From positions 5,518,001-5,582,000 of the forward strand of contig NZ_CP036287.1 of assembly GCF_007748095.1 (NCBI RefSeq): a DNA stretch of 64,000 nucleotides, in the 5' to 3' direction. This document shows positions 45,969 to 56,727 of this stretch, piece after piece. The translations under genes were made by a program, and so were the position numbers. The notes beneath the pieces were generated by a model. It worked only from the letters and a program-made list of their open reading frames with translations. It was not told the DNA's origin and made no database searches. This DNA comes from Engelhardtia mirabilis. Lineage in GTDB: Bacteria > Planctomycetota > UBA1135 > GCA-002686595. The first letter of the stretch is position 1. Every line of letters starts with the position of its first letter.

Positions 45969-46688
45969 ATAGTCGTAGGCGGGCGCGAAGGTCTTCGCGC
46001 CGAGCAAGCACACGCCGAGCACGTTGCCGCCCGCGCTCTCGAGCTGCGAGACGACCTCTTCGACCAGGTGCTTGGGCGTCGCCGTCAGCTTGACCACCAG
46101 CAGGATCCCGTCCGACACCGACCCCACCACGCTCGCGTCCGTGAAGGCGTGCGCCGGCGCCGAGTCGATGATCACGTAGTCGTAGCGCTGCTTGAGCGCG
46201 TGCAGGATCGTCTTCAGACGATCGATCCGCAGCACCTTCGACGGGTTCGCGGGCGGCGTGCCGGCGCCCATCACGTCGAGGCCCTCCTCGGAGGTCTTGC
46301 GGATCGCGCGCTCCAGGCCGAGTTTGCCCTGCAGGACCTCCGCCAGGCCCTGGGCCCGCGGAAGCTCGAGGTACTCCTCGATCGACGGGCGGCGCAGGTC
46401 GGCCTCGATCACGATCACCCGCGCGCGGGGCCGCTCGCAGATGGCCAGGGCCAGGTTGAGCGAGGCCACCGACTTGCCCTCGTTGGGCAGGGGGCTCGTC
46501 ACCATCACCGTGCGCGGCGCCCCGTCGGGGTTGAGGGCCTCCACCGACGAGCGCAGCCGGCGGTAGTGCTCGGCCAGGTCCGAACGGGGCTCGCGGATGA
46601 CCACGAGCTCCTCGCGGTCGATCGGGATCTCACGTCCCGCCTCGGGATCGGGCGGAAGGAGTTCGGGCTTGTTTCGCTTGCGGGCCAT
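45963..46688 (-). CDS. CpsD/CapB-like tyrosine kinase / P-loop exopolysaccharide ATPase
   Basis: 241 residues from ATG at 46688 (a TTG at 46706 is an alternative). P-loop MinD/BY-kinase layout: VMVTSPLPNEGKSVASLNLA (Walker A), VIVIEADLRRPSIEEYL (Walker A'), then VIIDSAPAHAFTDA (Walker B), and a terminal YDYQ with a Tyr pair instead of a long Tyr cluster. Such ATPases regulate polysaccharide export with a Wzc-like membrane partner, which is absent here. TATGCT on the minus strand lies 44 bases before the start. Confidence 0.88.
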   Translation of the reverse strand: MARKRNKPELLPPDPEAGREIPIDREELVVIREPRSDLAEHYRRLRSSVEALNPDGAPRTVMVTSPLPNEGKSVASLNLALAICERPRARVIVIEADLRRPSIEEYLELPRAQGLAEVLQGKLGLERAIRKTSEEGLDVMGAGTPPANPSKVLRIDRLKTILHALKQRYDYVIIDSAPAHAFTDASVVGSVSDGILLVVKLTATPKHLVEEVVSQLESAGGNVLGVCLLGAKTFAPAYDYQ

Positions 46689-46732
46689 GGCGCGTTGGAG
46701 CTGCAACCGTCATCGGCGGTCGCGCAGGGCAG

Positions 46733-46738
46733 AGCATA
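46733..46738 (-). promoter_or_regulatory. Putative -10 box for the CpsD-like gene
   Basis: TATGCT on the minus strand, 44 bases before the ATG at 46688. Confidence 0.35.
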
Positions 46739-46801
46739 GGGAATCAACCGCCCGCGGCATCCATCGAGGACCGGCCGAGACACACCGGTGACGGGCGCGA
46801 G

Positions 46802-48928
46802 TCAGCCGCCGGGAGGCAAACGGTCGATCGGCACGGCCGTGGGCGGCTCCAAGTGCAGGGGCGGCGGACCGGGAATCCCGGGCCAGTCGCCGCCCAGGAC
46901 CGCCTGGGCCGCGGGGGTGCGCGAGTCCTCCCGCGCCGCGCGCCGGGCGCGGGAGCGCAGGGCCAGGGCCTCCACGTCGCGCTCGCCGGCCAGGAGTGCC
47001 AGCACCACCTGCCCGAGGGCCTCGACCACCGTGGGGTCGTGGAGCGCGGGGTCGGTCACGCCCAGCTCCAGCCGGGCCAGCAACAGGTCCTGGGCCCGCA
47101 GGCCCACCGGCCCGGTGCCCAGGTCGGCGAGCAGGCGCGGGTCGACCTGGTCCTTGCCCAGGGCGGCGATGGCGTCGGTCAGCACCCCGCCGTGGGCCAC
47201 GGCTTCGAGGCGTCCGCAGCGCGCCGCGAGCTCGGCCCCCGACCGCTCGAGGTCGGGGCGCGAGCGCACGAGCTCGAGCGCCCCGTCCACGGCCGGCCCC
47301 CGATCCAGGGCCACGTCCCCGAGCAGGGTCCCCATGTCGTCGAGCAGCCGCTGTCGCCTCGCGGGCGACAGGATCGCGGCGTCATCGAGCTCGGTCGCGA
47401 GGGCCTGGGGCCCGAGGTCCATGCGGCCGTCAGCCACCAGCCAAGCGGCGCGCACCGCCCGGGCCAGGTCCGACGCCCCCGGCGGAAGAGGCTCGAGCCC
47501 GAGGTCCGCGCCACTTCGCAGGAGCGCTCGCAGCAGCTCCCGCGCCTCGCCCAATCCGCGGCAGCTTCCGAGCAGGCCCGGGGTCCGGCTCGGGGACGGC
47601 GCCGAGGGCTCGGAGCCCACCGCCGCCGCCCAGGCCGCGAGGGCCCGGCGCTGCAGCTCGCCCGCCGCTGGATCGTCCAGGCCCCGCAAGTCGTCGGTGA
47701 GCAGCGCACCTGCGACCGCCCGCAAACGCGGGTGGGGCACGCCCAGCTCCCCCGCCACGCCCAGGGCCAGCCAGGTCCAACGCGGACGGCGCGGCCCGCA
47801 GTCCGCCAGCAGCACCTCTATCGCCGAGCTCCCGTCGGCCAGGCGCGCGCCGGCCTGGCCCAGCGCCGCCCCCACCTCCTCGGGGGTCACGTGGGCCAGG
47901 GGGTCCTCTTCGACGCGCGGCGCTTCGAGCTCGGCCTGGGTCGGCGCGACGCCGGCCCGCTCGACCCGCAGGCGCAGGGCCGCGCACAACTCGCGGTAGC
48001 GCACCGGGTCCAAGAGCGCCGGCGACAGGCTCCCGCGCCGCGCCGCCACCACCAGCCCGGCCAGGGCCGCCGGGTCGGCGCTCGCCACCCAGCGCCGCCC
48101 GAGCCAATCCAGGGCCGCGGGCCAACCGCACTCGCCCAGGGCCCGCGCTCCGCGCGCCGCCACCGGACCCACCCGGGACTGGGCGTCGCGCATCCAGCGC
48201 GCGATCTGGGCATCGGGCGGATCGATCCCGACCAGCTCCGGCCGGGTCAGCCGCACGAAGACCACCTGGGCCAGCTCCGACTGGTCCTCGTCGATCACGA
48301 AGGCTGCGTCCATCCCGATCGCGCGGGTCGCGACGAGCCCGTCCAGCAGCTCGGTCCAAGTGCCCTCCAGGGACTCCCAGGCGCCGGGCGCGGCGATCGG
48401 CGTCGAGCGCAGGGCGGGGTCGATCACGATCGCGACCGGCGGCTGGGCGTGCTCGAACAGGGCGTCGAGGGCCTGGGCCAGGCTGATCCCACCCTCCAGG
48501 CGGAAGCGCGCGGTGCGCTGGCGCCCCGCCTGGCGCGCGAGGGCCCCGGCCAGGGGTTCGGCCCGCAGGGGCTGGGCCTGCAGACCCTCGCGCCAGCGTC
48601 CCAGGGCAGCCAGGATCGCCCATTCGCCCACCTCGCGCAGGCGCACGCGCAGGTCGGCGGCCAGGGCGGCGGCCAGGCCCATGTGCTCATCCCGCGAGCC
48701 CAGGGCTGCGGCAATCCGCAGGCGCTGTTCCGCGCCGGCGACCTCGAGGATCGCCCCCAGGTCACCCAGGTCCTCGGGGCGAAGCTGCGCCGCCAACTCG
48801 CGCTCGGCGCGCCAACGCTCCGCCGCCTGGGGCGCGGTCAGGCGCTCCACGAGTCGGTCCAGGCCGTCGTCGGGCCGCGAGAGGGGCCCGGCGGTCGCGA
48901 GGACCAGAAGAAACGCGCCCGCCCACAT
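46802..48928 (-). CDS. Exported HEAT-like repeat protein, function unknown
   Basis: 708 residues from ATG at 48928, which begins a signal-peptide-like stretch (MWAGAFLLVLATAGPLS). The body is Ala/Leu/Arg-rich with repeated helical pairs such as RLVERLTAPQAAERWRAERE, ARGARALGECGWPAALDWLG and LRRALAAWAAAVG-like segments, consistent with HEAT/armadillo-type solenoids found in many planctomycete exported proteins. No catalytic motif. Divergent from the carboxylase operon; the minus frame continues upstream but only as antisense of that operon. Confidence 0.6.
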   Translation of the reverse strand: MWAGAFLLVLATAGPLSRPDDGLDRLVERLTAPQAAERWRAERELAAQLRPEDLGDLGAILEVAGAEQRLRIAAALGSRDEHMGLAAALAADLRVRLREVGEWAILAALGRWREGLQAQPLRAEPLAGALARQAGRQRTARFRLEGGISLAQALDALFEHAQPPVAIVIDPALRSTPIAAPGAWESLEGTWTELLDGLVATRAIGMDAAFVIDEDQSELAQVVFVRLTRPELVGIDPPDAQIARWMRDAQSRVGPVAARGARALGECGWPAALDWLGRRWVASADPAALAGLVVAARRGSLSPALLDPVRYRELCAALRLRVERAGVAPTQAELEAPRVEEDPLAHVTPEEVGAALGQAGARLADGSSAIEVLLADCGPRRPRWTWLALGVAGELGVPHPRLRAVAGALLTDDLRGLDDPAAGELQRRALAAWAAAVGSEPSAPSPSRTPGLLGSCRGLGEARELLRALLRSGADLGLEPLPPGASDLARAVRAAWLVADGRMDLGPQALATELDDAAILSPARRQRLLDDMGTLLGDVALDRGPAVDGALELVRSRPDLERSGAELAARCGRLEAVAHGGVLTDAIAALGKDQVDPRLLADLGTGPVGLRAQDLLLARLELGVTDPALHDPTVVEALGQVVLALLAGERDVEALALRSRARRAAREDSRTPAAQAVLGGDWPGIPGPPPLHLEPPTAVPIDRLPPGG

Positions 48929-48996
48929 GCCCGCAGGGTAACCGCGGGCCGGGCCGGTTGGACCGAGCGCCGTTCCGGTGCCGAGCACGATCCGGG

Positions 48997-49002
48997 TAGT
49001 CT
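48997..49002 (+). promoter_or_regulatory. Putative -10 box for the carboxylase operon
   Basis: TAGTCT, 70 bases before the TTG at 49073. Confidence 0.35.
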
Positions 49003-49072
49003 CTTCGGCCCCCACCGCGCCGCGCCCGCCGCGCGCGAGCCCCCGCCACCTCCCCCCACGATCCCCGCCGCC

Positions 49073-50416
49073 TTGTTCCACCGCCTCCTGATCGCGAACC
49101 GCGGCGAGGTCGCCGTCCGCATCGCGCGCGCCGCCCGCCAGCTGGGCATCTCGCCCATCGGCGTGACCTCGACCGCCGATCGCGACGGCTCGTGGACCGA
49201 GTACATGGACGAGGTCGTGTGCCTGGGCCCCGCCGCGGCGCGCGAGAGCTACCTGTCGCGCGAGCGCATCCTGCAAGCCGCGCTGCAGACCCACTCCACC
49301 GCCTTGCACCCGGGCTGGGGCTTCCTGGCCGAGGACGCGCGCTTCGCGGCCCTGTGCCGCCAGCACGGCATCGCCTTCGTCGGGCCCTCGGCCGCGTTGA
49401 TCGCTCGCATGGGCGCCAAGTCCCCCGCCAAGCGCGCCATGCGCGAGGCCGGGCTCGAGGTGATCCCCGGCTCCGACGGTCCTGTCGACGACCTCGAGAC
49501 GGCCGTCGCCGTCGCCGAGGAGGCCGGCTACCCGGTGATCCTCAAGGCCGACCTGGGCGGCGGCGGGCGCGGCATGCGCCGCTGCGACTCGAAGGCCGAT
49601 CTGCAGGCCGCCTTCAACGCCGCCCGCGCCGAGGCCGAGGCCTCCTTCGGGTCCGCGTCGGTCTACCTCGAGAAGTTCCTGACCGGCGGCCGCCACATCG
49701 AGGTGCAGATCCTGGCCGACGCCCACGGCAACGCGATCCACCTGGGTGAGCGCGACTGCTCGGTGCAGAGAAAGCACCAGAAGCTGATCGAGGAGTCGCC
49801 GTCGCCGGCCCTGTCGGACGCCGAGCGCCTCGAGCTGGGCGCGCGCGCCGCCGCCGCCGCCCGCGCGGTCGGCTACCAGAACGCCGGCACGATCGAGTTC
49901 CTGCGCGCCGCCGACGGGCCGATCTACTTCATGGAGATGAACACGCGGCTGCAGGTGGAGCACCCGGTGACCGAGATGGTCACCGGCGTCGACCTGGCCG
50001 TGGCCCAGCTCGAGATCGCCGCCAACCGGCCGCTGACCCTGCGCCAGGGGGACGTGCGCTTCGATGGCCACGCGATCGAGTGCCGCATCAACGCCGAGGA
50101 CCCGAGCTGCGACTTCCGGCCCTCGCCGGGCAAGCTCGAGCGCTTCGAGATCCCCACCGACCGCGGCCCCGGCCGCGTGCGCGTCGAGACCCACCTGCGC
50201 GCGGGCGACACGGTCTCGCCCCACTACGACTCCTTGATCGCCAAGATCATCGCCCACGGTTCAGATCGCAGTGAAGCGATCGCGACCATGCTGGCCGCCC
50301 TCGAGGGCGCCGAGATCACGGGCGTCGAGACCACCGTCCCGCTGCACCGCGCCGTGCTCTCCAGCGACGCGTTCGCGAGCGGCGACTACGACACGACCAC
50401 CCTGCCCGGCTGGTAG
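49073..50416 (+). CDS. Acyl-CoA carboxylase biotin carboxylase subunit (AccC-like)
   Basis: 447 residues from TTG at 49073, the only start close to the conserved FHRLLIANRGEVAVRIARAA. ATP-grasp landmarks follow: HPGWGFLAEDARFA, the glycine-rich loop GGGGRGMR near residue 163, FLTGGRHIEVQILAD, and EMNTRLQVEHPVTE near residue 290, with the C-terminal domain ECRINAEDP and GDTVSPHYDSLIAKI. It carboxylates biotin using ATP and bicarbonate. It heads a compact operon with the carboxyltransferase (9-base gap) and the biotin carrier. Confidence 0.93.
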   Translation: MFHRLLIANRGEVAVRIARAARQLGISPIGVTSTADRDGSWTEYMDEVVCLGPAAARESYLSRERILQAALQTHSTALHPGWGFLAEDARFAALCRQHGIAFVGPSAALIARMGAKSPAKRAMREAGLEVIPGSDGPVDDLETAVAVAEEAGYPVILKADLGGGGRGMRRCDSKADLQAAFNAARAEAEASFGSASVYLEKFLTGGRHIEVQILADAHGNAIHLGERDCSVQRKHQKLIEESPSPALSDAERLELGARAAAAARAVGYQNAGTIEFLRAADGPIYFMEMNTRLQVEHPVTEMVTGVDLAVAQLEIAANRPLTLRQGDVRFDGHAIECRINAEDPSCDFRPSPGKLERFEIPTDRGPGRVRVETHLRAGDTVSPHYDSLIAKIIAHGSDRSEAIATMLAALEGAEITGVETTVPLHRAVLSSDAFASGDYDTTTLPGW

Positions 50417-50425
50417 GCCCGCCCC

Positions 50426-52153
<1,728 letters not shown>

Positions 52154-52156
52154 ACC

Positions 52157-52732
52157 ATGAAGCTCACCGTCGAAATGCTCGCCCGCCAGGTCGAGGGTCG
52201 CGTGCAACTGCTCGCGCCCGGCGTCGGCCTGTTCTCCGACGCGGCCCGCCCCGGTCGGATCCTGGTGCCCGGCGACGAGGCCGGGGTGCTGAACACCCTC
52301 GACGTCCCCGCGCACCTGGTCGTGCCCGCGGGGGTCGCCGGCCGCGTGATCACCGAGCTGCCCGAGCGGGTCCATTCCCCCGTGGACTACGAGGCCGTGC
52401 TCTACGAGCTCGAGCTGGTCGGCGAGCAGCTCGTACCCGAGGCCCACGCCGACGCGGCCGCCCTGGACGCGGACGGCATGGTCGTGCGCGCCCACCACGC
52501 CGGCCGCTTCTGGCGCCGCCCGTCGCCGGACATGCCCTTCTTCGCCGAGGTCGACACGGTCCTGACCGAGGGCGACGCAGTGGGCCTGTTGGAGGTCATG
52601 AAGACCTTCAACCACGTGCTGTACCGCGCCACAGGCGGCCTGCCGCCCCGGGCCCGGGTGACGCGCGTGCTGGTCGAGGACGGCGGCGAGGTCGAGGACG
52701 GCCAGGCGCTCTTGGTGGTCGAGCCGGCCTGA
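52157..52732 (+). CDS. Biotin carboxyl carrier-like protein
   Basis: 191 residues, three bases after the carboxyltransferase. The C-terminal ~80 residues are a biotinyl/lipoyl domain with LLEVMKTFNHV; Lys149 is the likely biotin site (consensus EAMKM; here EVMKTF). The first ~100 residues are an uncharacterised domain (GRVQLLAPGVGLFSDAARPG) not typical of AccB. It shuttles carboxybiotin between the two other subunits, completing a three-gene carboxylase. Confidence 0.8.
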   Translation: MKLTVEMLARQVEGRVQLLAPGVGLFSDAARPGRILVPGDEAGVLNTLDVPAHLVVPAGVAGRVITELPERVHSPVDYEAVLYELELVGEQLVPEAHADAAALDADGMVVRAHHAGRFWRRPSPDMPFFAEVDTVLTEGDAVGLLEVMKTFNHVLYRATGGLPPRARVTRVLVEDGGEVEDGQALLVVEPA

Positions 52733-52752
52733 GCCACGCGCCCGCCGAAGCG

Positions 52753-53430
52753 ATGCAACTTCAGCCACTGCGCACGCGCGTCAAGATCTGCTGCATCGCC
52801 TCGATCGACGAGGCGCGCACGGCCATCGCAGCCGGGGCCGATGCCCTGGGGCTGGTGGCAGCCATGCCCTCGGGGCCGGGGGTGATCGACGAGGACACCA
52901 TCCGCGCCATCGCGCGCGCGGTGCCGCCGCCGGTCGCGACCTTCCTGCTCACCGCGCGCACGGAGGCCGCGGACATCGCCGAGCACGCCCGCGAGGCCGG
53001 CACCAGTTGCGTGCAGGTGGTGAACCACGTGGACCCGGACGAGTGCGCGCGTCTGCGCGAGCTGCTAGCGCCCGCGGTGCGGCTGGTGCAGGTGATCCAC
53101 GTGACCGGCGAGGACGCACTGGCCCTGGCGCGCGACTACGCGCCGCACGCCGACGCGCTGCTCTTGGACTCGGGGCGACCGGACCTACCGACGCCGGAAC
53201 TGGGCGGCACGGGCCGCGCCCACGACTGGTCGATCAGCGCGCGCCTGGTGGCCGAGGTGGAGTGCCCCGTGTTCCTGGCCGGGGGCCTGCACCCGGGCAA
53301 CGTCGCGCGGGCGATCGATGCGGTCCGCCCCCACGGGCTCGATCTGTGCTCGGGAGTTCGCAGCGCAGGGGCTCTGGACTCCGATCTGCTGGCCCGCTTC
53401 ATGGGCGCAGTGGCCGGCGCGGGCCGTTGA
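52753..53430 (+). CDS. trpF: Phosphoribosylanthranilate isomerase family protein
   Basis: 225 residues from ATG at 52753. TIM-barrel pattern of TrpF: RVKICCIASIDEARTAIAAGADALGLV (KICGI becomes KICCI), VATFLLTARTEA, TSCVQVVNHVD, HADALLLDSGRP and FLAGGLHPGNVARAID, then LCSGVRSAG in place of the usual SSGVE. It would convert phosphoribosylanthranilate to the carboxyphenylamino form in tryptophan synthesis. No other trp genes are nearby, and it follows the carboxylase genes by 20 bases, so it may have a related but different substrate. Confidence 0.8.
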   Translation: MQLQPLRTRVKICCIASIDEARTAIAAGADALGLVAAMPSGPGVIDEDTIRAIARAVPPPVATFLLTARTEAADIAEHAREAGTSCVQVVNHVDPDECARLRELLAPAVRLVQVIHVTGEDALALARDYAPHADALLLDSGRPDLPTPELGGTGRAHDWSISARLVAEVECPVFLAGGLHPGNVARAIDAVRPHGLDLCSGVRSAGALDSDLLARFMGAVAGAGR

Positions 53431-53449
53431 GGCCGCGGGACTCGTGACC

Positions 53450-54736
53450 ATGCATCGATCCTCACCCGACAGGACCAGTTGGTCCCGCGGCAGTCGGCGC
53501 GTTGCCCGGCTGCGCGCCATCCTGTGGTCCACCGCGGTCGTGCTCGTCCCCTGCGGGTCCTGCGCGGATCCGATCGGAGCGCCACAGGTCGCGGTGGTCG
53601 GCACCTTCGACCCCCACCGAGACCTGATCGCGCAGCTCGAACAGGTCGCGGCGATCGACGACGCCGAGCGGCGCGACGCGGCCCTCGAGACGTTGTGGGC
53701 CGAGGCGAGGGCCCAGGGCCGCATCCCGTGGTGCTCGGGCGAGCGCGCGGTGTTCCTGTACCGTGGCCCGGCGACCTCGGTGGCGGTCGCCGGGGACCAC
53801 AACGGCTGGAGCCCGGACGCCGCGCCCCTGCGGCGGCTCGAGCCCCTCGACCTGTGGCTGCGCCAGGAGCGCTTCGCCAGCGACGCCCGCCTGGACTACA
53901 AGTTCGTGGTCGACGGCACCGACTGGATCCTCGACCCGGCGAACCCGAGCGTGCAGTGGTCCGGCTTCGGGCCCAACTCGCAGCTCGCCATGCCGGACTA
54001 CGAGCCCTCGCAGTGGATCGCGCCCCGGACGACGACGCCCCCCGGCACGACTTCGGGCGAGCTCTTCTTCGACAGCGCCCACCTCGGTCGCCGCGTCGTC
54101 TACCGCGTGCACACCCCGGCTCCAAAGTTGCGTGGCGACGGGCCCCTGGCAGTGCTGTTCGTGACCGACGGCCACGAGTACCTCGATCCGCGCCTGGGGG
54201 CCCTGGCCAGCGTCCACGACAACCTCCTGGCGGCGGGGCTGATCCGGCCGGTGCTGCTCGTGTTCATCGACCCGCGGTCGGAGGGCGTGAACCTGCGCGG
54301 CCAGGAGCTGGCGGACGATCCGCGCCTGGGCCGCGCGCTGACCCAGGAACTGCTGCCGATCCTGGAGCGGACCTTCGAGCTGGCCGAGCGCGCCGAGGAA
54401 CGCGGGATCCTCGGCACGTCCCTGGGCGGACTGGCCGCGCTCATGATCGGCGCCCGTGAGCGCGAGACGATCGGGCTCACGGCGATCCAGTCCCCGGCCC
54501 TGTGGTTTGCGCCGGACGCCGTGTCCGAGGCCTTCGCCGACGGCGTGCGGCCGCCCGCACGTGTGTTCCTCTCCTTCGGCAGGATCCGGGACGGGGCCGA
54601 CGACGTGGGCGAGCTCATGCGGCGCTTCGGCGACGGCGTGCCGGTCACCGTGCGCATCGAGAACGAGGGCCACTCCTGGGGCCAGTGGAGAGCCCTGGTC
54701 GACGATGTCCTGATCACCCTCTTCCCCGCAGGCTGA
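53450..54736 (+). CDS. Exported esterase with N-terminal glycogen-binding-like (CBM48/E-set) domain
   Basis: 428 residues from ATG at 53450. An N-terminal hydrophobic segment with Cys (VVLVPCGSCADP) suggests export, possibly as a lipoprotein. Residues ~100-190 resemble an E-set/CBM48 domain (VAVAGDHNGWSPDAAPLRRLE, YKFVVDGTDWILDPANPS). The C-terminal ~220 residues are an esterase-D/enterochelin-esterase alpha/beta hydrolase with GTSLGGLAAL (nucleophile Ser near 323) and the closing His in NEGHSWGQW. Relatives hydrolyse acyl esters, often siderophore or carbohydrate esters. Spacing of 19 bases puts it at the end of the carboxylase operon. Confidence 0.75.
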   Translation: MHRSSPDRTSWSRGSRRVARLRAILWSTAVVLVPCGSCADPIGAPQVAVVGTFDPHRDLIAQLEQVAAIDDAERRDAALETLWAEARAQGRIPWCSGERAVFLYRGPATSVAVAGDHNGWSPDAAPLRRLEPLDLWLRQERFASDARLDYKFVVDGTDWILDPANPSVQWSGFGPNSQLAMPDYEPSQWIAPRTTTPPGTTSGELFFDSAHLGRRVVYRVHTPAPKLRGDGPLAVLFVTDGHEYLDPRLGALASVHDNLLAAGLIRPVLLVFIDPRSEGVNLRGQELADDPRLGRALTQELLPILERTFELAERAEERGILGTSLGGLAALMIGARERETIGLTAIQSPALWFAPDAVSEAFADGVRPPARVFLSFGRIRDGADDVGELMRRFGDGVPVTVRIENEGHSWGQWRALVDDVLITLFPAG

Positions 54737-54768
54737 GGCGTGCGGCACGCCCGGCGATCGGCTCCTGT

Positions 54769-56628
54769 TCAGCGTTCCGTCGCAGCGACCTCGAAGTCGA
54801 CCCGCTCGAGTCGGGGCACCAAGTCCTCGCGGCCGATCCAGTGCAGGTAGGCGATCAGGTCGGCCCGAGCGGCCCGCGCGACCTCGCCGGGGCCGGCGCC
54901 TTGCAGTCCGACCACGAGCACGACCAACGCGCTCTCGTACTCGCGGCGGGCAACGGCGCGGTCGAACTGCCGCGAGACCTCCGCGGCCTGGGGTCCGAGC
55001 TCCGCCAGGGCGGCGTGGGCCCGGCGCCAGCGGTGGTCGGGCCGCTCGAAGTCGATCACGTCGACGTCGATCGCGACCGTGATCCGCTCCGGATGGCTGG
55101 CGCCGCGCCCCAGGGGCCCGATCACCCGAATGGGCAGATCGGGGAAGCGCAGGCGCACCCACGAGCGCACGGATTGACCCGAGAGCACCGAGGGCGAGAT
55201 CACCCGCGGGCCCTCGCGCAAGAGCGGTCCGCGCAGGGGCACGCCGTCGAGCCACAGGCTGTCCCCCGGTCGCGCGGCCAGGATCTGCGGCTCGAGGCGC
55301 CCCAGGAACTCTCGCTCCATGGCCGAGCCCGAGGCCCACTGCTCCGCACGTGACGTCGCCCGAGCGGCGCCGACCTCGAGGGTCAGGACCGCGGCGCTCG
55401 GAGCCAGACACAGGGCCAGGGCAGCCGCGGGCGCGAGGCCCAGGCTGAACCAACCGGCGCGGCGCCGCTCGCGCTCGCGCCAAGCCTCGAGCAGACCGCC
55501 CAGGGCCAGGCTCGCGAGCAGGGTGAAGCCCGCCAGGGGCAGGTAGGCGTGCCATTCGCGCCAGCCGCTGCGCAGCAGCGGGATGATTCCGGCGACCAGG
55601 CTGAGGATCAGTCCGGCCGCGATCCAAGCGGCGGTGGCGGCGCGGTGCGCGCGCGCCGCGCGCAAGCGCAGGAGGCAGGCCGCGGCGACCCCGAGCCAGG
55701 TGACCAGGGCCAGGGGCGCGAACCAATCGGCCGCGGCGACCTCCGGCACCGGGAGCAGGACGAAGCGCAGCAGCTCCAACAGCTCGCTCGACCTCCAGTC
55801 GCGCAGCGCCGCCATCGGTTGCGGCCCGATTGCGGTCAGACGCAGGCAGGCCATGGCCACGAATCCCGCGAGGATCGGCGCGAGGCGTCGTCCGGCGTCC
55901 GCCAGCCGGCCGCGCAGACCCCGGGCACCGCTCGCTCCGACGCACAGGACCAGCGCCAGGGGCAGCAGCAGCACCGAGGTCTCCTTGACCCCGAAGGCAA
56001 GGAACGTGGTGACCGCGAGCACGACGGCGCGCCCCGCACCGAAACGCTCGGCGAGGGCGAGCGTCAGCGATGTCGCCAACAGCAACAGCAACAACGGATC
56101 GTTGCCCCGCGCCGAGGCCGGCACGATCTGCCAGGCGATCGGATGGGCCAGGAACAGGCCGGCGGGGATCGCGGCGACCCAAGGGCCGAGGGCCAGTCCC
56201 GCCCGCGCCGCCAAGCGCCGGATCAAGAACCACAGGGCCAACGCCGCCGCGCCGTAGGTGGCGATCTGCACCACTTGGTAGCCCACGGGGTTCATTCCGC
56301 ACACAGAGTGCGTCAAGCCCAGAACCAGCGCGTGGGTCGGGCGGTGCAGGGCATCCGCGAACACGCCGCCCATGAAGGGCTGGACCAACAGGTGCAGCGC
56401 GTCGAGCGGCCCGTCCAACTGCGCGCTGGCCACGAGGGGCCAGGAGTCGTGCTCGAGCACGGCGTAGCGGGTGCTCTTGCCGTACAGCAGCACGGTCAAG
56501 AGGGCGAGGCCGAGAGCGGCGCTCCACGCAGGGGCGCGCCGCGCGGACTGCGCGGTTGCAAAGCGAGTTGATGGGTCCAACGGGGGAAATCCGCGGGAAG
56601 GTGAACGGGCCGGGGCAAACGGCCGCAC
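54769..56628 (-). CDS. Multi-span membrane protein, GT-C glycosyltransferase-like
   Basis: 619 residues from GTG at 56628. About ten hydrophobic spans fill the first 420 residues. An early luminal-type loop, VLEHDSWPLVASAQ, carries acidic residues as in GT-C mannosyltransferases, and LHRPTHALVLGLTH and SARGNDPLLLLLL fit the family. The final ~200 residues are soluble. Probably transfers sugars from lipid-linked donors, but the acceptor is unknown. The frame fits no closely known family by eye; the GT-C call rests on topology. Confidence 0.55.
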   Translation of the reverse strand: MRPFAPARSPSRGFPPLDPSTRFATAQSARRAPAWSAALGLALLTVLLYGKSTRYAVLEHDSWPLVASAQLDGPLDALHLLVQPFMGGVFADALHRPTHALVLGLTHSVCGMNPVGYQVVQIATYGAAALALWFLIRRLAARAGLALGPWVAAIPAGLFLAHPIAWQIVPASARGNDPLLLLLLATSLTLALAERFGAGRAVVLAVTTFLAFGVKETSVLLLPLALVLCVGASGARGLRGRLADAGRRLAPILAGFVAMACLRLTAIGPQPMAALRDWRSSELLELLRFVLLPVPEVAAADWFAPLALVTWLGVAAACLLRLRAARAHRAATAAWIAAGLILSLVAGIIPLLRSGWREWHAYLPLAGFTLLASLALGGLLEAWRERERRRAGWFSLGLAPAAALALCLAPSAAVLTLEVGAARATSRAEQWASGSAMEREFLGRLEPQILAARPGDSLWLDGVPLRGPLLREGPRVISPSVLSGQSVRSWVRLRFPDLPIRVIGPLGRGASHPERITVAIDVDVIDFERPDHRWRRAHAALAELGPQAAEVSRQFDRAVARREYESALVVLVVGLQGAGPGEVARAARADLIAYLHWIGREDLVPRLERVDFEVAATER

Positions 56629-56727
56629 ACCTGGACACTGGTAACGCCTCGCTTCGACGTTACGTGGACATTCGCGATCGACGGCTGCGACCGCGAGCTT
56701 CCTCGTTCGGCGTCCCCAGGGCCCCGA

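Noticed and set aside
45853..46011. N-terminal extension of the second small membrane protein (VGPKWA repeats)
   Set aside because: It is coded by the 18-bp tandem repeat and overlaps the CpsD-like gene; GTG 45852 matches the paralogue's start.
46853..49072. Plus-strand frame joined to the biotin carboxylase
   Set aside because: The part before 49073 is antisense to the HEAT-like gene and lacks similarity; the carboxylase begins at TTG 49073.
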